Shown: positions 9,128-18,752, numbered from the stretch's first letter. The stretch is 64,000 bases of DNA from Aestuariivita sp. (GCF_021404545.1 NZ_JAAWWD010000004.1:62001-126000); one strand, 5' to 3'. The notes: a model not told the origin generated them from the letters alone. Numbers and translations are program-made.

Positions 9128-9839
9128 CCCTGCCCGCCTGTCCCAGGGGCTGATCCGGCTGCGGGACATTCATCGCATCTATGGTTCGGGCGAGGCCGAA
9201 GTGCGCGCTCTGGACGGCATCGATCTGGACATTGACGAGGGCGAGTTCGTCGCGATCATGGGCCCAAGCGGGTCCGGCAAATCCACCGCCATGAATGTCA
9301 TCGGGTGTCTCGACACGCCAACACGGGGGACCTACCACTTTAATGGGGTTGAGGTCGCTCATCTCAGCCGGGATCAAAGGGCGCTTTTGCGGCGCCACTA
9401 TCTGGGCTTTGTCTTTCAGGGTTATAATCTCTTGGCCCGCACCAGTGCGCTGCAAAATGTCGAACTGCCGCTTATCTACAAGGGCATGGGCCGTACGGAG
9501 CGTCATGCCGCGGCCACCGCGGCGCTTGACAAGGTCGGTCTCGCGTCACGGGCGCATCACGATCCGTCCGAGCTTTCTGGTGGTCAGCAACAGCGTGTGG
9601 CCATTGCTCGGGCGCTGGCGGGAAGCCCTCAGGTCATCCTGGCGGACGAGCCCACGGGTAACCTCGATACCAAGCTGTCGGCGGACATCATGCGCGTGTT
9701 GCAAGAACTGAACGAAAAGGATGGCCTGACCATCGTAATGGTCACGCACGAGGCCGACATGGCCGCGTTCGCCAAGCGCCTGATCTGGATGGTCGACGGC
9801 AAGATCGAACGCGACGGCCCGACACAGAGGGCGGCCTGA
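9120..9839 (+). CDS. MacB/LolD-type ABC transporter ATPase
   Basis: 239 aa ATP-binding subunit. Walker A is GPSGSGKST (about 48-56), the signature is LSGGQQQR, Walker B is VILADEP and the switch region MVTHEAD. The LolD/MacB subfamily energises non-canonical transporters that work on the periplasmic side (lipoproteins, peptides, macrolides) instead of pumping across the membrane in the usual way. It overlaps the adaptor gene by 8 nt (ATGACTGA) and is followed after one base by the FtsX-type permease gene, so the three products surely form one complex. Confidence 0.92.
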   Translation: MTDPARLSQGLIRLRDIHRIYGSGEAEVRALDGIDLDIDEGEFVAIMGPSGSGKSTAMNVIGCLDTPTRGTYHFNGVEVAHLSRDQRALLRRHYLGFVFQGYNLLARTSALQNVELPLIYKGMGRTERHAAATAALDKVGLASRAHHDPSELSGGQQQRVAIARALAGSPQVILADEPTGNLDTKLSADIMRVLQELNEKDGLTIVMVTHEADMAAFAKRLIWMVDGKIERDGPTQRAA

Positions 9840-9840
9840 G

Positions 9841-11052
9841 ATGCTTTGGGAAACCATCAGGCTGGCGGTTCAGGCGATTTTTCGCAATGCGTTGCGGTCA
9901 TTCCTGACGGTTTTGGGGATTGTGATCGGCGTCGGCGCGGTGATCGCGATGGTGACCGTTGGCCAAGGCTCGGCCGAGCAGGTGACCGCAGATGTCGAAA
10001 AGCTGGGCAGTAACATGCTGATGATCATGCCGGGCCAGGACGCCATGGAACGCGGTCCAAGCGGCACGGTTGATCAGATGTTCACCATCCGCCTCAACGA
10101 CCTGATCGACGAGCAGCTGAGTGTCATCGAGGTTGCCGCGCCGGTGAGCATGTCGCGGGCGCGGGCTGTTTTCGGTAACGAAAACCTCCGCACCGACATC
10201 GTCGGCACCGACAACCGCTATTTTGATGTCGCACGCTGGGAGATTGCCAGCGGTCGCCTGTTTGAACGGGCCGAGTTGCATGCCGGCAGGCCGGTCTGCG
10301 TCATCGGGGAGACCGTCCGTCGCGAGCTTTTTGGCGCCGCCGATCCGGTGGGTGAGGTCATCCGCATCAAGACCCTTTCCTGCGATATCATCGGGTTGCT
10401 GGACTCAAAGGGCGCCTCGACCTTTGGCAGCGATCAGGACGATTTTGTGGTGATGCCGATCCGGACCTATCAGCGCAGGATCGCGGGCAATACAGACGTC
10501 AACCTGATCATGGTAGGCGCGCGCGACGGCGTCTCGACCGAACGCGCCAAGGAAGAGATCGAAGGGGTCATGCGCGACCTTCGGCGGATCGGGCGCGGCG
10601 AGGAGGACGATTTCACCGTTCTCGACATGAAACAGATCGCGACGATGCTGTCGGGCATTACCAGTGTGCTGACCGGGCTTTTGTCGGCTGTTGCGGCGGT
10701 GAGCCTCTTGGTCGGGGGGATCGGGATCATGAACATCATGCTGGTCTCTGTCACCGAACGGACGCGTGAAATCGGCATTCGGCTGGCAATCGGAGCGCAG
10801 GCCCGGCAGGTCCTGATGCAGTTTCTGGTCGAGGCGATCATCCTGTCGCTTTTTGGCGGGCTGATTGGTATCGGCCTTGGACTGGGCTTGGGGTTCATCG
10901 GCGCGAATATGCTGGCGATCCCGTTCCGGCCGGACCCGAATATCGTCCTGCTCGCATTTGCGTTTTCCGCCGCGGTTGGAGTGGTCTTTGGATACTTCCC
11001 CGCGCGGCGGGCCGCCCGCATGAACCCCATTGACGCATTGCGCCACGAATAG
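9841..11052 (+). CDS. MacB-like FtsX-fold ABC permease
   Basis: 403 aa with the MacB layout: a first transmembrane helix at about 20-45 (LTVLGIVIGVGAVIAM), a periplasmic domain to about residue 275, then three helices with GGIGIMNIMLVSVTERTREIGIRLAIGA, read by its core GIGIMNIML and TREIGIR, and a C-terminal PARRAARMNPIDALRHE ending. In MacB the ATPase is fused to the permease; here it is a separate gene, as in LolCDE-type systems. The cargo is not predictable. No clear terminator T run follows, though a small GC hairpin lies near 11073-11087. Confidence 0.9.
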   Translation: MLWETIRLAVQAIFRNALRSFLTVLGIVIGVGAVIAMVTVGQGSAEQVTADVEKLGSNMLMIMPGQDAMERGPSGTVDQMFTIRLNDLIDEQLSVIEVAAPVSMSRARAVFGNENLRTDIVGTDNRYFDVARWEIASGRLFERAELHAGRPVCVIGETVRRELFGAADPVGEVIRIKTLSCDIIGLLDSKGASTFGSDQDDFVVMPIRTYQRRIAGNTDVNLIMVGARDGVSTERAKEEIEGVMRDLRRIGRGEEDDFTVLDMKQIATMLSGITSVLTGLLSAVAAVSLLVGGIGIMNIMLVSVTERTREIGIRLAIGAQARQVLMQFLVEAIILSLFGGLIGIGLGLGLGFIGANMLAIPFRPDPNIVLLAFAFSAAVGVVFGYFPARRAARMNPIDALRHE

Positions 11053-11175
11053 AGCCTGGCGCTGACCCGCTCCGGGACCGTCCCGGCAAAGCAACGGGAA
11101 GACATAGATCGCACGCGGATGCAGTCCGGCGTTGATCCAAGGTTCGACTGGCCTGAGGCGCGGCCCAGCAATGGA

Positions 11176-11559
11176 TCAATAGCCGCCAGGCTTGTGGCCG
11201 AAAAAGACCTTTGTGACCTCCTCCGTCACGTCCCAGATCACGCGGCTTTGATCCTGGATGAACAGCGTGTCCCCGGCCTCCAGCCGCCGTTGCGCGCCGG
11301 TGCCGGTCCAGGTGATGCAGCAGCGACCTGCCAGAACCGTCATCAGCTCATCGCCCTGTTCGGTGCACTCAAACGCGCCTTGGGTGCAGCGCCAGATGCC
11401 ATAGCGGGTCGTATGACCCGGCCCTCCTTTGTCGATTCTGCCGGACGTTACCGGCGCGCCGCTGAGAATGCGGTATGCGCTCAGCGGATTGTCGAAGGGC
11501 CAATGGTCCAGCGCGCCCACGTCATCGCCCGGCGTGTATCGATCCTGCATACCCATCAT
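11176..11559 (-). CDS. Cupin-domain protein (EutQ/ureidoglycine aminohydrolase-like)
   Basis: 127 aa small cupin. Visible features are a single beta-barrel, GIWRCTQGAFECTEQGDELMTVLAG with a Glu-containing first motif, and LEAGDTLFIQDQSRVIWDVTEEVTKVFF as second motif; the usual HxH metal pair is not obvious, which is typical of the cupin_3 group. It starts 1 nt beyond the stop of the M24 gene and so is the last gene of a GntR-M24-cupin unit on the minus strand. Its role in the pathway is unknown. Confidence 0.75.
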   Translation of the reverse strand: MMGMQDRYTPGDDVGALDHWPFDNPLSAYRILSGAPVTSGRIDKGGPGHTTRYGIWRCTQGAFECTEQGDELMTVLAGRCCITWTGTGAQRRLEAGDTLFIQDQSRVIWDVTEEVTKVFFGHKPGGY

Positions 11560-11560
11560 G

Positions 11561-12730
11561 TCAGATCACCGGCAGCTCGGGGCTGGCCCGTTGGGTCAAG
11601 AGGTGTCCCCCCTCTGGCGTGACCACGATATTCTCCTCATGTACCATCATAAGGCCAGAGCCGTATGACAGCGACGGTTCAAGCGTGATCACCATGTTTT
11701 CTGTCAGCACCGTCGTATCAAAGGCCGCATGCGAAGGCTGCTCGGTCAGTTGCATGCCCAGCCCATGCCCCAACCTGCCGATATCGCCGCCGCTTTCGTC
11801 GATCTCTGCGATCACGCGCGCCATCGCCTGGAACAGGTCCCGACACGTCGTACCGGGCCGCGCGGCCGCGATCCCGGCCTCGGTCGCGCGCCAAAGCACG
11901 TCATAGGCGCGTCGCGCCGGATCTTCTGCCTGTCCGATGGCCCAATTCCGGTCAAAGTCGCAGAAATACCCATCCCAGGTCAGCCCCGTGTCCAGCATCA
12001 GAATATCGCCCGCACGGAGCGGTGTGCGTGACGGCGGGGAAATCACGTCGGCATAACCGCCTTGATCGGCGGCACCAACCACATAGGGCGCGCCATCTGC
12101 GCCCTGGGCCAACGCCTCGCGGCGAAACGCGCGAAAGACCTCCTCCAGCGGCATCCCCTCGGCCACCAGATCGGGCACGCGTGCAAAGGTGGCCGAACCG
12201 ATCGTACAGATAAAAGAGAGTTTTTCGATCTCCGCCTCGGATTTGACCATGCGCAGCCCCTGAACAAGGCCCGTTGCATCGCCGATCCTCAGGCCGGGCA
12301 ACGCCGCCAACAGCCGTTCCCAATCGCCCAGCGGCATGCGCAGATGGGTCTCGTGCCCTTTCATCACTCCGACCACTCCACCGGCCTGTGATATGGGTGT
12401 CAAAAGCTCGGTGAGCAAGCTGATGCCGTCATCGTCGGGGGTCGGCGCGCGCCACGTACGGATGTCGTCCAGCCAGCTGCGCCGCATCAGGGCCGCTCCG
12501 ATTTCCGGGATCACCGCGATGGGTTTGCCTTGGACCGGGACGAACAGGAACCAAGGCCGCGTTGGGCTTTGCCAAAAAAGTGTGTCGAAGCCAGAAAAGT
12601 AGCGCAGCTCGGGCTCGGTCATCAGCAAAAGGCCCGCCAGATTGTCTTGGGCCATCCGTCTTTGTGCGCGGGCTGTGCGCGCCTCGAACTCGGTTGTGGA
12701 AAATCCCCGTTCGGGCCGGTCAGGGTGCAT
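11561..12730 (-). CDS. M24-family (Xaa-Pro peptidase/ectoine hydrolase-like) metallohydrolase
   Basis: 389 aa pita-bread enzyme: a creatinase-like N-terminal domain (to ~150) and a catalytic domain with the five expected metal ligands: Asp in MLDTGLTW and FCDFDR, His in GHGLGMQL, Glu in TLEPSLS and Glu in MVHEENIVV. The family hydrolyses C-N bonds next to proline-like or cyclic amide groups; ectoine hydrolase (DoeA/EutD) is a member, and the ectoine-type transporter and Lrp regulator nearby make an osmolyte substrate plausible. ATG 12730 has GGAGA before it; 17 earlier in-frame codons are not supported. It is followed after 1 nt by the cupin gene. Confidence 0.82.
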   Translation of the reverse strand: MHPDRPERGFSTTEFEARTARAQRRMAQDNLAGLLLMTEPELRYFSGFDTLFWQSPTRPWFLFVPVQGKPIAVIPEIGAALMRRSWLDDIRTWRAPTPDDDGISLLTELLTPISQAGGVVGVMKGHETHLRMPLGDWERLLAALPGLRIGDATGLVQGLRMVKSEAEIEKLSFICTIGSATFARVPDLVAEGMPLEEVFRAFRREALAQGADGAPYVVGAADQGGYADVISPPSRTPLRAGDILMLDTGLTWDGYFCDFDRNWAIGQAEDPARRAYDVLWRATEAGIAAARPGTTCRDLFQAMARVIAEIDESGGDIGRLGHGLGMQLTEQPSHAAFDTTVLTENMVITLEPSLSYGSGLMMVHEENIVVTPEGGHLLTQRASPELPVI

Positions 12731-12829
12731 GTTTGTCTCCTGGGTCTGAGGCGTCGTTGATCCTTGGGTGCAAAATAGCAAACGAGGCGGCAGACGGGCG
12801 TCGATTGCGCGGCGCGGTCTGACTTTTTC

Positions 12830-13639
12830 CTAGTCTTCCGGCACGGGATCGCGATTTTTGCCCGATCTGTGCGGCTGATCGTCCAGCGCTCGGGCATTCA
12901 CCATGGCGCGGGCGGTGAATTCAGCCAGTTCGCCGCGCCAGATCTGCCGTCCCAGACAAAAGGGTGCCCCTGCGCTGTCGCGGATCACCTGTTCCAGCTC
13001 AAGGCCGGCCCGGTTCGGTGCAAGGCCCATCAGATGAGCCTCGTCATCGCTCATTGCCCGCATGCGAATAGAGATATCGCCCGTGGCTGCCACGGTGCCA
13101 AAGTCCCGTTCGATCAGCTGCGTCGTCGATTGCCCAAGATCGCACTGCAACAGTCCCGGAAACCGATTGGCACTCACATATTCCGTTTCGACGAACAGGG
13201 CATGACCACCGGTCCGAAAGAGCCGTTGATAGGCATAAAGTGCGTCACCCTCCGCGACTGCCAGGATCCGCGAGAGAACGGCATCGGCCGGTATCGTCAC
13301 TGCCTCGATCAGCACGATCTCGAGTTCCCGTCCGGCGGTCTGCGCATCGGCCACGAAACTGACCATCTCGCTGATGTTGTAACGCACCCTGCGCGGAGAG
13401 ACGAACCGCCCGCGCCGCCCTTCGCTATAGGCCAGGCCCTCGGTCTCCAACGCTTCGAGGGCGCGCCGCGCTGTCATCCTGCTGACACCGTGTTGCTCTG
13501 CCACGGTCCGCTCGGACGGCAGGGCTGCCTTTTCCGGCAACGTACCGTCCACGATTGGATGCCTGAGTGCATCCACGATCTGCTGGAAGCGCGATTGGCT
13601 GTGATCTGTGTGCGACGAGGCCCCGGTCATTCGTGGCAT
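12830..13639 (-). CDS. GntR-family (HutC subfamily) transcriptional regulator
   Basis: 269 aa. The N-terminal winged helix (about residues 17-82) contains LPSERTVAEQHGVSRMTARRALEALETEGL, recognised by PSERTVAEQHGVSRMTARRA; the rest is a UTRA effector-binding domain (about 100-245). HutC regulators are repressors released by a small-molecule ligand from the pathway they control. Two starts are possible: ATG 13639, or ATG 13630 with AGGAG about 10 nt upstream. The divergent FAD/GcvT gene begins 106 bp away and two palindromes lie in between, so autoregulation plus control of both arms is likely. Confidence 0.88.
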   Translation of the reverse strand: MPRMTGASSHTDHSQSRFQQIVDALRHPIVDGTLPEKAALPSERTVAEQHGVSRMTARRALEALETEGLAYSEGRRGRFVSPRRVRYNISEMVSFVADAQTAGRELEIVLIEAVTIPADAVLSRILAVAEGDALYAYQRLFRTGGHALFVETEYVSANRFPGLLQCDLGQSTTQLIERDFGTVAATGDISIRMRAMSDDEAHLMGLAPNRAGLELEQVIRDSAGAPFCLGRQIWRGELAEFTARAMVNARALDDQPHRSGKNRDPVPED

Positions 13640-13674
13640 GCTCCTGCATTTTGGCTTTCAAGTATCATGGTTTC

Positions 13675-13712
13675 TGGTCTATACCAAGGTGGATTGTCTG
13701 GTATATACCAGA
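13675..13712. promoter_or_regulatory. Two GntR/HutC-type operators
   Basis: TGGTCTATACCA (13675-13686) and the perfect 16-bp palindrome TCTGGTATATACCAGA (13697-13712) fit the HutC consensus GT-N-TA-N-AC. Their centres are 24 bp apart. They sit between the divergent GntR and FAD/GcvT genes, 33 bp before the latter's ATG, where a bound repressor would cover the promoter. Confidence 0.75.
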
Positions 13713-13744
13713 AGAGAGCCGATTGGCGAAACAGGAGATCGAAA

Positions 13745-16195
13745 ATGCAAGAGCCGCTTCCACAGCATGCGCAGGTTGTCATTATCGGCGGAGGTATTCA
13801 CGGTTGTTCGGTGGCCTATCATCTGGCCAAGGCCGGTTGGACGGATATCCTCCTGCTGGAGCGCAAACAGCTCACCTCGGGCACCACATGGCATGCCGCG
13901 GGCCTTGTCGGCCAGCTTCAGGGGAGCCATGCGACGACCGCCTTTGCCTCTTACGGGGTCGAGCTTTTGCAGGAGATCGAGGCCGAGACAGGACAAAACC
14001 CCGGTTTCCGGCAATCGGGATCTATTTCCATCGCCGTGAATCACGACCGGCTGGCGGAACTCAGGCGCAAGGCCGATTTCGCTGCGCTGCACGGTATCGA
14101 GGCGCGGTATATGCCAACCGCCGAAATTGCCGAACGCTGGCCGCTCATGAATGCGGACGGGGTGCTGGGCGGCATTTACATGCCTTCGGACGGCTCGGCC
14201 AACCCGATTGATCTGACCAATGCGCTGGCCCGGGGGGCGCGTATGCATGGCGCGACGATCCGTGAACATGTGATGGTCAAGGACGTCCTGACGGCCGAGG
14301 GTACAATCACCGGCGTGCGCACCGACCAGGGCACGATCACCGCCGATGTGGTGGTCAATTGCGCGGGCATGTGGGCCCGAGAACTGGGTCGGCAGAACGG
14401 TGTCGGCGTTCCGCTGCATGCGTGTGAGCATTACTATCTGGTGACAGAACCGATCAAGGATCTGCCCAGCGACCTGCCGGTTCTGCGATCCTATTGCGAC
14501 GGCACCTATTGGAAGGAGGATGCAGGCAAGCTGCTTTTTGGTTTTGCCCATTTCCACGCGAAACCCTGGGCCACGGACGGCATTCCGGAGGATTTCTGTT
14601 TCGACAGCCTGCCATTTGTCGAGGATGACGTGATCGAGGTGCTCGAGCTTGCTATGAATCGTGTGCCCGTCCTGCAGGAGACCGGCATTCGCACGTTCTT
14701 TAACGGGCCGGAAAGCTATTCCCACGATGGTCGGTTCACCTTGGGCGAAGCGCCGGATCTGCGGAACTACTACGTCCTGGCCGGCGTCAATTCGACCGGC
14801 ATTCAATCCGGTCCGGGCGCGGGCAAGGCCCTGGCAGAGTGGATCATGGCAGGCCGCCCGACGATGGATCTGAGCGAAATGGACCCGGCCCGGTTGGAGG
14901 CGTTTCAGGCCCGTGACCCCTATCTGCGCGAACGCTGCCCCGAGACCCTGGTCAATACCTATGCCATGCATTGGCCAAACCGGCAGCGCGAGACCACGCG
15001 AGGGCTGCGGCGGACGCCGTTCTATCATGCGATGAAAGCTCGCGGTGCCTGTTTCGGAGAGGTTCAGGGTTGGGAGCGGCCGCTGTTTTTTGCGCCTCAG
15101 GGGGATGCACCGGATATCGCGTATAGTTTCGGACGTCAGAATTGGTTTGCCTATGCGCAGGACGAACAGAAGGCGGTGCGCGAAGGGGTCGGCATGATCG
15201 ATTACACCATGCTGGGCAAGCTGATGGTCGAGGGAGCGGATGCCGAACGCTTTTTGCAGCGGCTTTGTACGAACGATATGAGCCTGCCGGTCGGCCGCGT
15301 TGCCTATTCGCTGATGCTGAATACGCAAGGTGGAATAGAAAGTGACGTGACCGTGGCGCGGCACGCCGAGGATGCGTTCATGGTCATGTCGTCGATCTCG
15401 CATACTCGCCGGGACCGGGATTATCTGCGCCGCCACATACAGAAGGGAGAGGATGTCCGCCTGCGCGACGCCACATCCGCCTATGGCGTCTTAGCGGTCT
15501 GCGGGCCGAACGCGCGGGCGTTGCTGACTGCGGCCTGCGATTGCGACCTGTCGAATACCGCCTTTCCGTTCAACAGCCTTCAGCACTTCCATATCGGCCA
15601 CGCCCCGGTATTCGCTCAGCGGCTATCGTACTCAGGTGAGTTGGGGTGGGAGATCTTCGTCACCCCCGATTTCGCCGAACATGTGTTCGATCTGCTGTTG
15701 AGCCTGGGGCAAGACTTGGATCTGCGCCTGGTCGGCGGTGAGGCACTCAATGCACTCAGGATCGAAAAAGGGTTCCTGCACTGGGGGCATGACATGGCCT
15801 ATACCGATGCCCCGCACCAGGTGGGGCTGGGCTTTGTCTGTAAGTCGGAGAAGGCCATTCCGTTTATCGGGCGCGAGGCCTATCTGGACCGCACGGCGGA
15901 TGGGCAGGGGCCGTTCCTGTGTTCGGTCAAGTTGCGGGATCCCGAACCGCTGATCTATCATAACGAGCCTGTTTTGCAGGGCGACCGGATCGCGGGCTAT
16001 GTCACATCGGGGGCCTATGGATATGCGACCGGCGCGGCAGTCGGCCTGTGCATGGTGTCCGGGCCGGACGGTGGCGCCGACAGGGCCGCGTTGCAGGAAG
16101 GCGACTGGTATGTCCTGGTCGAGGGGCAGAAGATCCCCGTCGATCTGAGTCTCAAGGCCCTCTACGATCCATCCGCCAAGCGTATGCGGCAGTAA
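13745..16195 (+). CDS. FAD-dependent dimethylglycine/sarcosine dehydrogenase-like protein with GcvT domain
   Basis: 816 aa. The N-terminal DAO-type FAD domain has GGGIHG near residue 14 and TTWHAAGL near 50, where the His is the usual covalent flavin site in this family. A connecting FAO domain (~380-430) is followed by a folate-binding GcvT/aminomethyltransferase domain to the end. Relatives oxidatively remove N-methyl groups and pass formaldehyde to tetrahydrofolate. ATG 13745 follows AGGAG at 7 nt; the open frame continues far upstream but only into the divergent regulator. It is the first gene of a plus-strand set with the M20 and ammonia-lyase genes. The exact methylated amine is unknown. 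Confidence 0.88.
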   Translation: MQEPLPQHAQVVIIGGGIHGCSVAYHLAKAGWTDILLLERKQLTSGTTWHAAGLVGQLQGSHATTAFASYGVELLQEIEAETGQNPGFRQSGSISIAVNHDRLAELRRKADFAALHGIEARYMPTAEIAERWPLMNADGVLGGIYMPSDGSANPIDLTNALARGARMHGATIREHVMVKDVLTAEGTITGVRTDQGTITADVVVNCAGMWARELGRQNGVGVPLHACEHYYLVTEPIKDLPSDLPVLRSYCDGTYWKEDAGKLLFGFAHFHAKPWATDGIPEDFCFDSLPFVEDDVIEVLELAMNRVPVLQETGIRTFFNGPESYSHDGRFTLGEAPDLRNYYVLAGVNSTGIQSGPGAGKALAEWIMAGRPTMDLSEMDPARLEAFQARDPYLRERCPETLVNTYAMHWPNRQRETTRGLRRTPFYHAMKARGACFGEVQGWERPLFFAPQGDAPDIAYSFGRQNWFAYAQDEQKAVREGVGMIDYTMLGKLMVEGADAERFLQRLCTNDMSLPVGRVAYSLMLNTQGGIESDVTVARHAEDAFMVMSSISHTRRDRDYLRRHIQKGEDVRLRDATSAYGVLAVCGPNARALLTAACDCDLSNTAFPFNSLQHFHIGHAPVFAQRLSYSGELGWEIFVTPDFAEHVFDLLLSLGQDLDLRLVGGEALNALRIEKGFLHWGHDMAYTDAPHQVGLGFVCKSEKAIPFIGREAYLDRTADGQGPFLCSVKLRDPEPLIYHNEPVLQGDRIAGYVTSGAYGYATGAAVGLCMVSGPDGGADRAALQEGDWYVLVEGQKIPVDLSLKALYDPSAKRMRQ

Positions 16196-16382
16196 CGCGG
16201 CACCTCACCTCTCGCATGTGACCGGATCGTGCGGTGCCGGATGTGGGTTCGGCACGCGCGATCCTGAATTGGTTGTCATTCGCCCGATATCCGACAGATT
16301 TCGTTCCTGTTTCAAGAATCTTTGATCGTTGCCGTTCGCGCTCTGGGCTAGTTTTGACGCATCAACGCCGTCGGGAGGGGAC

Positions 16383-17525
16383 ATGGACGGATCGACGCTG
16401 AACCTTATCGAATTTCGTCGCGACTTGCATCGCAACCCCGAGCTCGGGTTTCAGGAGACGCGCACCAAGGCCAAGGTGGCATATGTCCTGCGGGCCCTCG
16501 GGCTTGAGGTGCACGAGGGCAGGGGCGTCATCGGGATCCTTCGGAGTGGCGTTGGCAACAGGGCCATCGGCCTGCGGGCCGACCTGGATGCGTTGCCGAT
16601 CCAGGAGCGCAGCGGTCTGGACTATGCCTCCCAACGCACGGGCGTGATGCATGCTTGCGGCCATGACGGTCACACCGCGATGCTGTTGGGTGCAGCGCAC
16701 AATCTGGCACAGGAGCGCGATTTCGACGGCACAATCGTATTTTTGTTCCAACCCAATGAGGAACATGGCCTGGGCGCGCGCGCGATGATCGACGATGACG
16801 GCGTGTTGGACCGATTCCCGATCGACGAGGTCTATGCCATCCACAACCTGCCTGGCGCGCCTCTGGGGCAGGTCTCAACCCGCGTCGGTCAGATCTGCGC
16901 CTCCGAAAGCCTGTTTGACATCACGATCGAAGGGCAGGGGGGGCATGCTTCGATGCCGCATGTGGGGGTTGATGCGCTCACCGTGGGCGCCGAGATGGTG
17001 CTGGCACTTCAGACCATCGTTTCGCGCAAACTGCCGCCGGATGCCGGGGCCGTTGTCTCGGTGACCGAGTTCCAGACCAACGGTCAGCGCAATGTGTTGC
17101 CCGGGCGCGCGGCGCTGAAGGGGGACGTGCGCGCGCGCCGACCCGAGGACCGGCTCGAGATTGAACGCCTGATGCGCCAGATTGTGGCGGGCGTGGCCGC
17201 GACCCATGGGTTGAGCGCGTCCATGACCTTCGAGACTGAGTTCATCGAAACCTTCAACGCCCAGGCCCCGACCGATGCGGTCATCCGCGCGGCGCAGACT
17301 GCGGGCCTTGAAGCGGACGGAGCCCGGGCGCCAATGAGTTTTTCGGAGGATTTCGCCCATTTCTCGGCCGCTGTGCCGGGCTGTTTGCTGTTGATGGGGA
17401 ACGGCATCCAGGGTGCCCACGGCCAACCGCTCCATTCTGACGATTACGATTTTAATGATGCGCTCCTGCCCTATGGTGTGGCCTTTTGGTCCGCGCTGGT
17501 GCGGGATCGTCTTCCCAAACGGTAG
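16383..17525 (+). CDS. M20D-family amidohydrolase (hippurate/N-acyl amino acid hydrolase-like)
   Basis: 380 aa, full length. The metal-binding residues are visible in ACGHDGHTAMLL (about 96-107), NEEHGLGARAM, AIHNLPG and the C-terminal HSDDYDF; a lid domain (~180-300) contains GGHASMPH. Members hydrolyse amide bonds of N-acyl amino acids or indole conjugates in the cytosol. ATG 16383 follows GGGAGGGG. It lies between the demethylase-like and ammonia-lyase genes, 8 nt before the latter, so it probably releases an amino acid that the next enzyme deaminates. The substrate is inferred only from context. Confidence 0.87.
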   Translation: MDGSTLNLIEFRRDLHRNPELGFQETRTKAKVAYVLRALGLEVHEGRGVIGILRSGVGNRAIGLRADLDALPIQERSGLDYASQRTGVMHACGHDGHTAMLLGAAHNLAQERDFDGTIVFLFQPNEEHGLGARAMIDDDGVLDRFPIDEVYAIHNLPGAPLGQVSTRVGQICASESLFDITIEGQGGHASMPHVGVDALTVGAEMVLALQTIVSRKLPPDAGAVVSVTEFQTNGQRNVLPGRAALKGDVRARRPEDRLEIERLMRQIVAGVAATHGLSASMTFETEFIETFNAQAPTDAVIRAAQTAGLEADGARAPMSFSEDFAHFSAAVPGCLLLMGNGIQGAHGQPLHSDDYDFNDALLPYGVAFWSALVRDRLPKR

Positions 17526-17533
17526 GACAACCC

Positions 17534-18727
17534 ATGAACGATCTTTTGCCTCCAGCCCATATCGGACATATCCCGGCAACCTGTGCGCCCGGCGACGCCG
17601 CTCACACGGTTCTGACCAAGGAGGATTTTGACACTGCCGAAGCGGAGATCACCGCATGGGATGAGTATGCGCCCACGCCGCTGGTCAGCTTGGGCGTTCT
17701 GGCCGACCGCATCGGCGTCGCCGAGGTACTCTACAAGCACGAAGGTCCGCGGTTCGGCCTGGCCAGCTTCAAGGCGTTGGGCGGTGCCTATGCCGCGCAG
17801 CGCGTTCTGCAACGCGAAGTTGCGCGCCGCACCGGTCAAGAAGTCAGCCTGAAGGATATTCGCTCGGGCACCTATCGCGACCACTGCGCCGAGATCACTC
17901 TGGTTTCGGCCACCGACGGCAATCACGGGCGGTCTTTGGCCTGGGGGTGTCAGCGTTTTGGTGCGCCCTGCCGGATCTATATCCATGCCGAGGTCAGCGA
18001 AGGCCGCGCGGAAGTCATGCGCGATTTCGGAGCCGAGGTGATCCGGATCGACGGCGACTATGACGCCTCTGTCGCTTTGGCGAAGTCAGAGGCCGAGGCA
18101 CAGGGCTGGTTTGTCGTATCTGACACGTCATGGCCCGGATATTCCCAGCCGCCGCGCGATGTGATGGCAGGCTATGGGGTGATGACCCGCGAGATCTGCC
18201 ATGCCAGCGCGCAGATCCCCACCCATGTTTTTTTGCAGGGCGGTGTCGGCGGGATGGCCGCCGGTGTGATCGCGGCTCTCGTCCAGCATTGGGGGCCAAA
18301 ATCGCCCCGCGCGATCATCGTTGAACCGGACCGGGCCGCTTGCCTGTTTGAGAGCGCCCGCAAGGGCAAGGCGACTTCGGTGGCGATTGCCGAGGAGACG
18401 ATCATGGCCGGGCTGTCCTGTGGTGAGCCGTCCGAACTGGCCTGGGCTATTCTCGCCGAGGAGGCGTCTGACTACCTCACCATTCCCGACACGCTGGTCG
18501 CACCGACGGTTCGGCTGCTGGCGCGCCCGTTGGAGGGCGACACCGCGCTGGAGGCCGGAGAAAGCGCGGTCGCCGGGCTCGCTGCCTTGATTGCGGTGCG
18601 CCGCGATGTCGACATGTCCCAGGCACTGGGCCTCGATGAGGCGTCCCGCGTGCTGCTGATCGGGTCCGAAGGGGTAACGGATCCAGTGATCTTTCAACAG
18701 ATCATGGAGGGGCGCGAAGCCGCCTGA
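17534..18727 (+). CDS. Diaminopropionate ammonia-lyase-like PLP enzyme
   Basis: 397 aa fold-type II PLP enzyme. The Schiff-base Lys is in GLASFKALGGAYA (about residue 82), followed by SATDGNHGRSLAWGCQ and the phosphate-binding QGGVGGMAAGV. This pattern is that of diaminopropionate ammonia-lyase, which converts 2,3-diaminopropionate to pyruvate and two ammonia; threonine dehydratase relatives are the alternative. ATG 17534 follows AGGA and lies 8 nt after the M20 gene. A strong hairpin terminator follows at 18753-18781. In ectoine-type clusters a related PLP enzyme (EutB) is found, a possible parallel. Confidence 0.85.
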   Translation: MNDLLPPAHIGHIPATCAPGDAAHTVLTKEDFDTAEAEITAWDEYAPTPLVSLGVLADRIGVAEVLYKHEGPRFGLASFKALGGAYAAQRVLQREVARRTGQEVSLKDIRSGTYRDHCAEITLVSATDGNHGRSLAWGCQRFGAPCRIYIHAEVSEGRAEVMRDFGAEVIRIDGDYDASVALAKSEAEAQGWFVVSDTSWPGYSQPPRDVMAGYGVMTREICHASAQIPTHVFLQGGVGGMAAGVIAALVQHWGPKSPRAIIVEPDRAACLFESARKGKATSVAIAEETIMAGLSCGEPSELAWAILAEEASDYLTIPDTLVAPTVRLLARPLEGDTALEAGESAVAGLAALIAVRRDVDMSQALGLDEASRVLLIGSEGVTDPVIFQQIMEGREAA

Positions 18728-18752
18728 GCCCTGGATCGAGACGAACAGACGC

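Noticed and set aside
11073-11087. Small GC hairpin after the permease operon as terminator
   Set aside because: Six-bp stem, no T run, and the sequence is GC-rich throughout; weak evidence.
13679-15436. 585-codon minus-strand frame opposite the FAD/GcvT gene
   Set aside because: Antisense frame with no domain; the plus strand has clear FAD and GcvT motifs.
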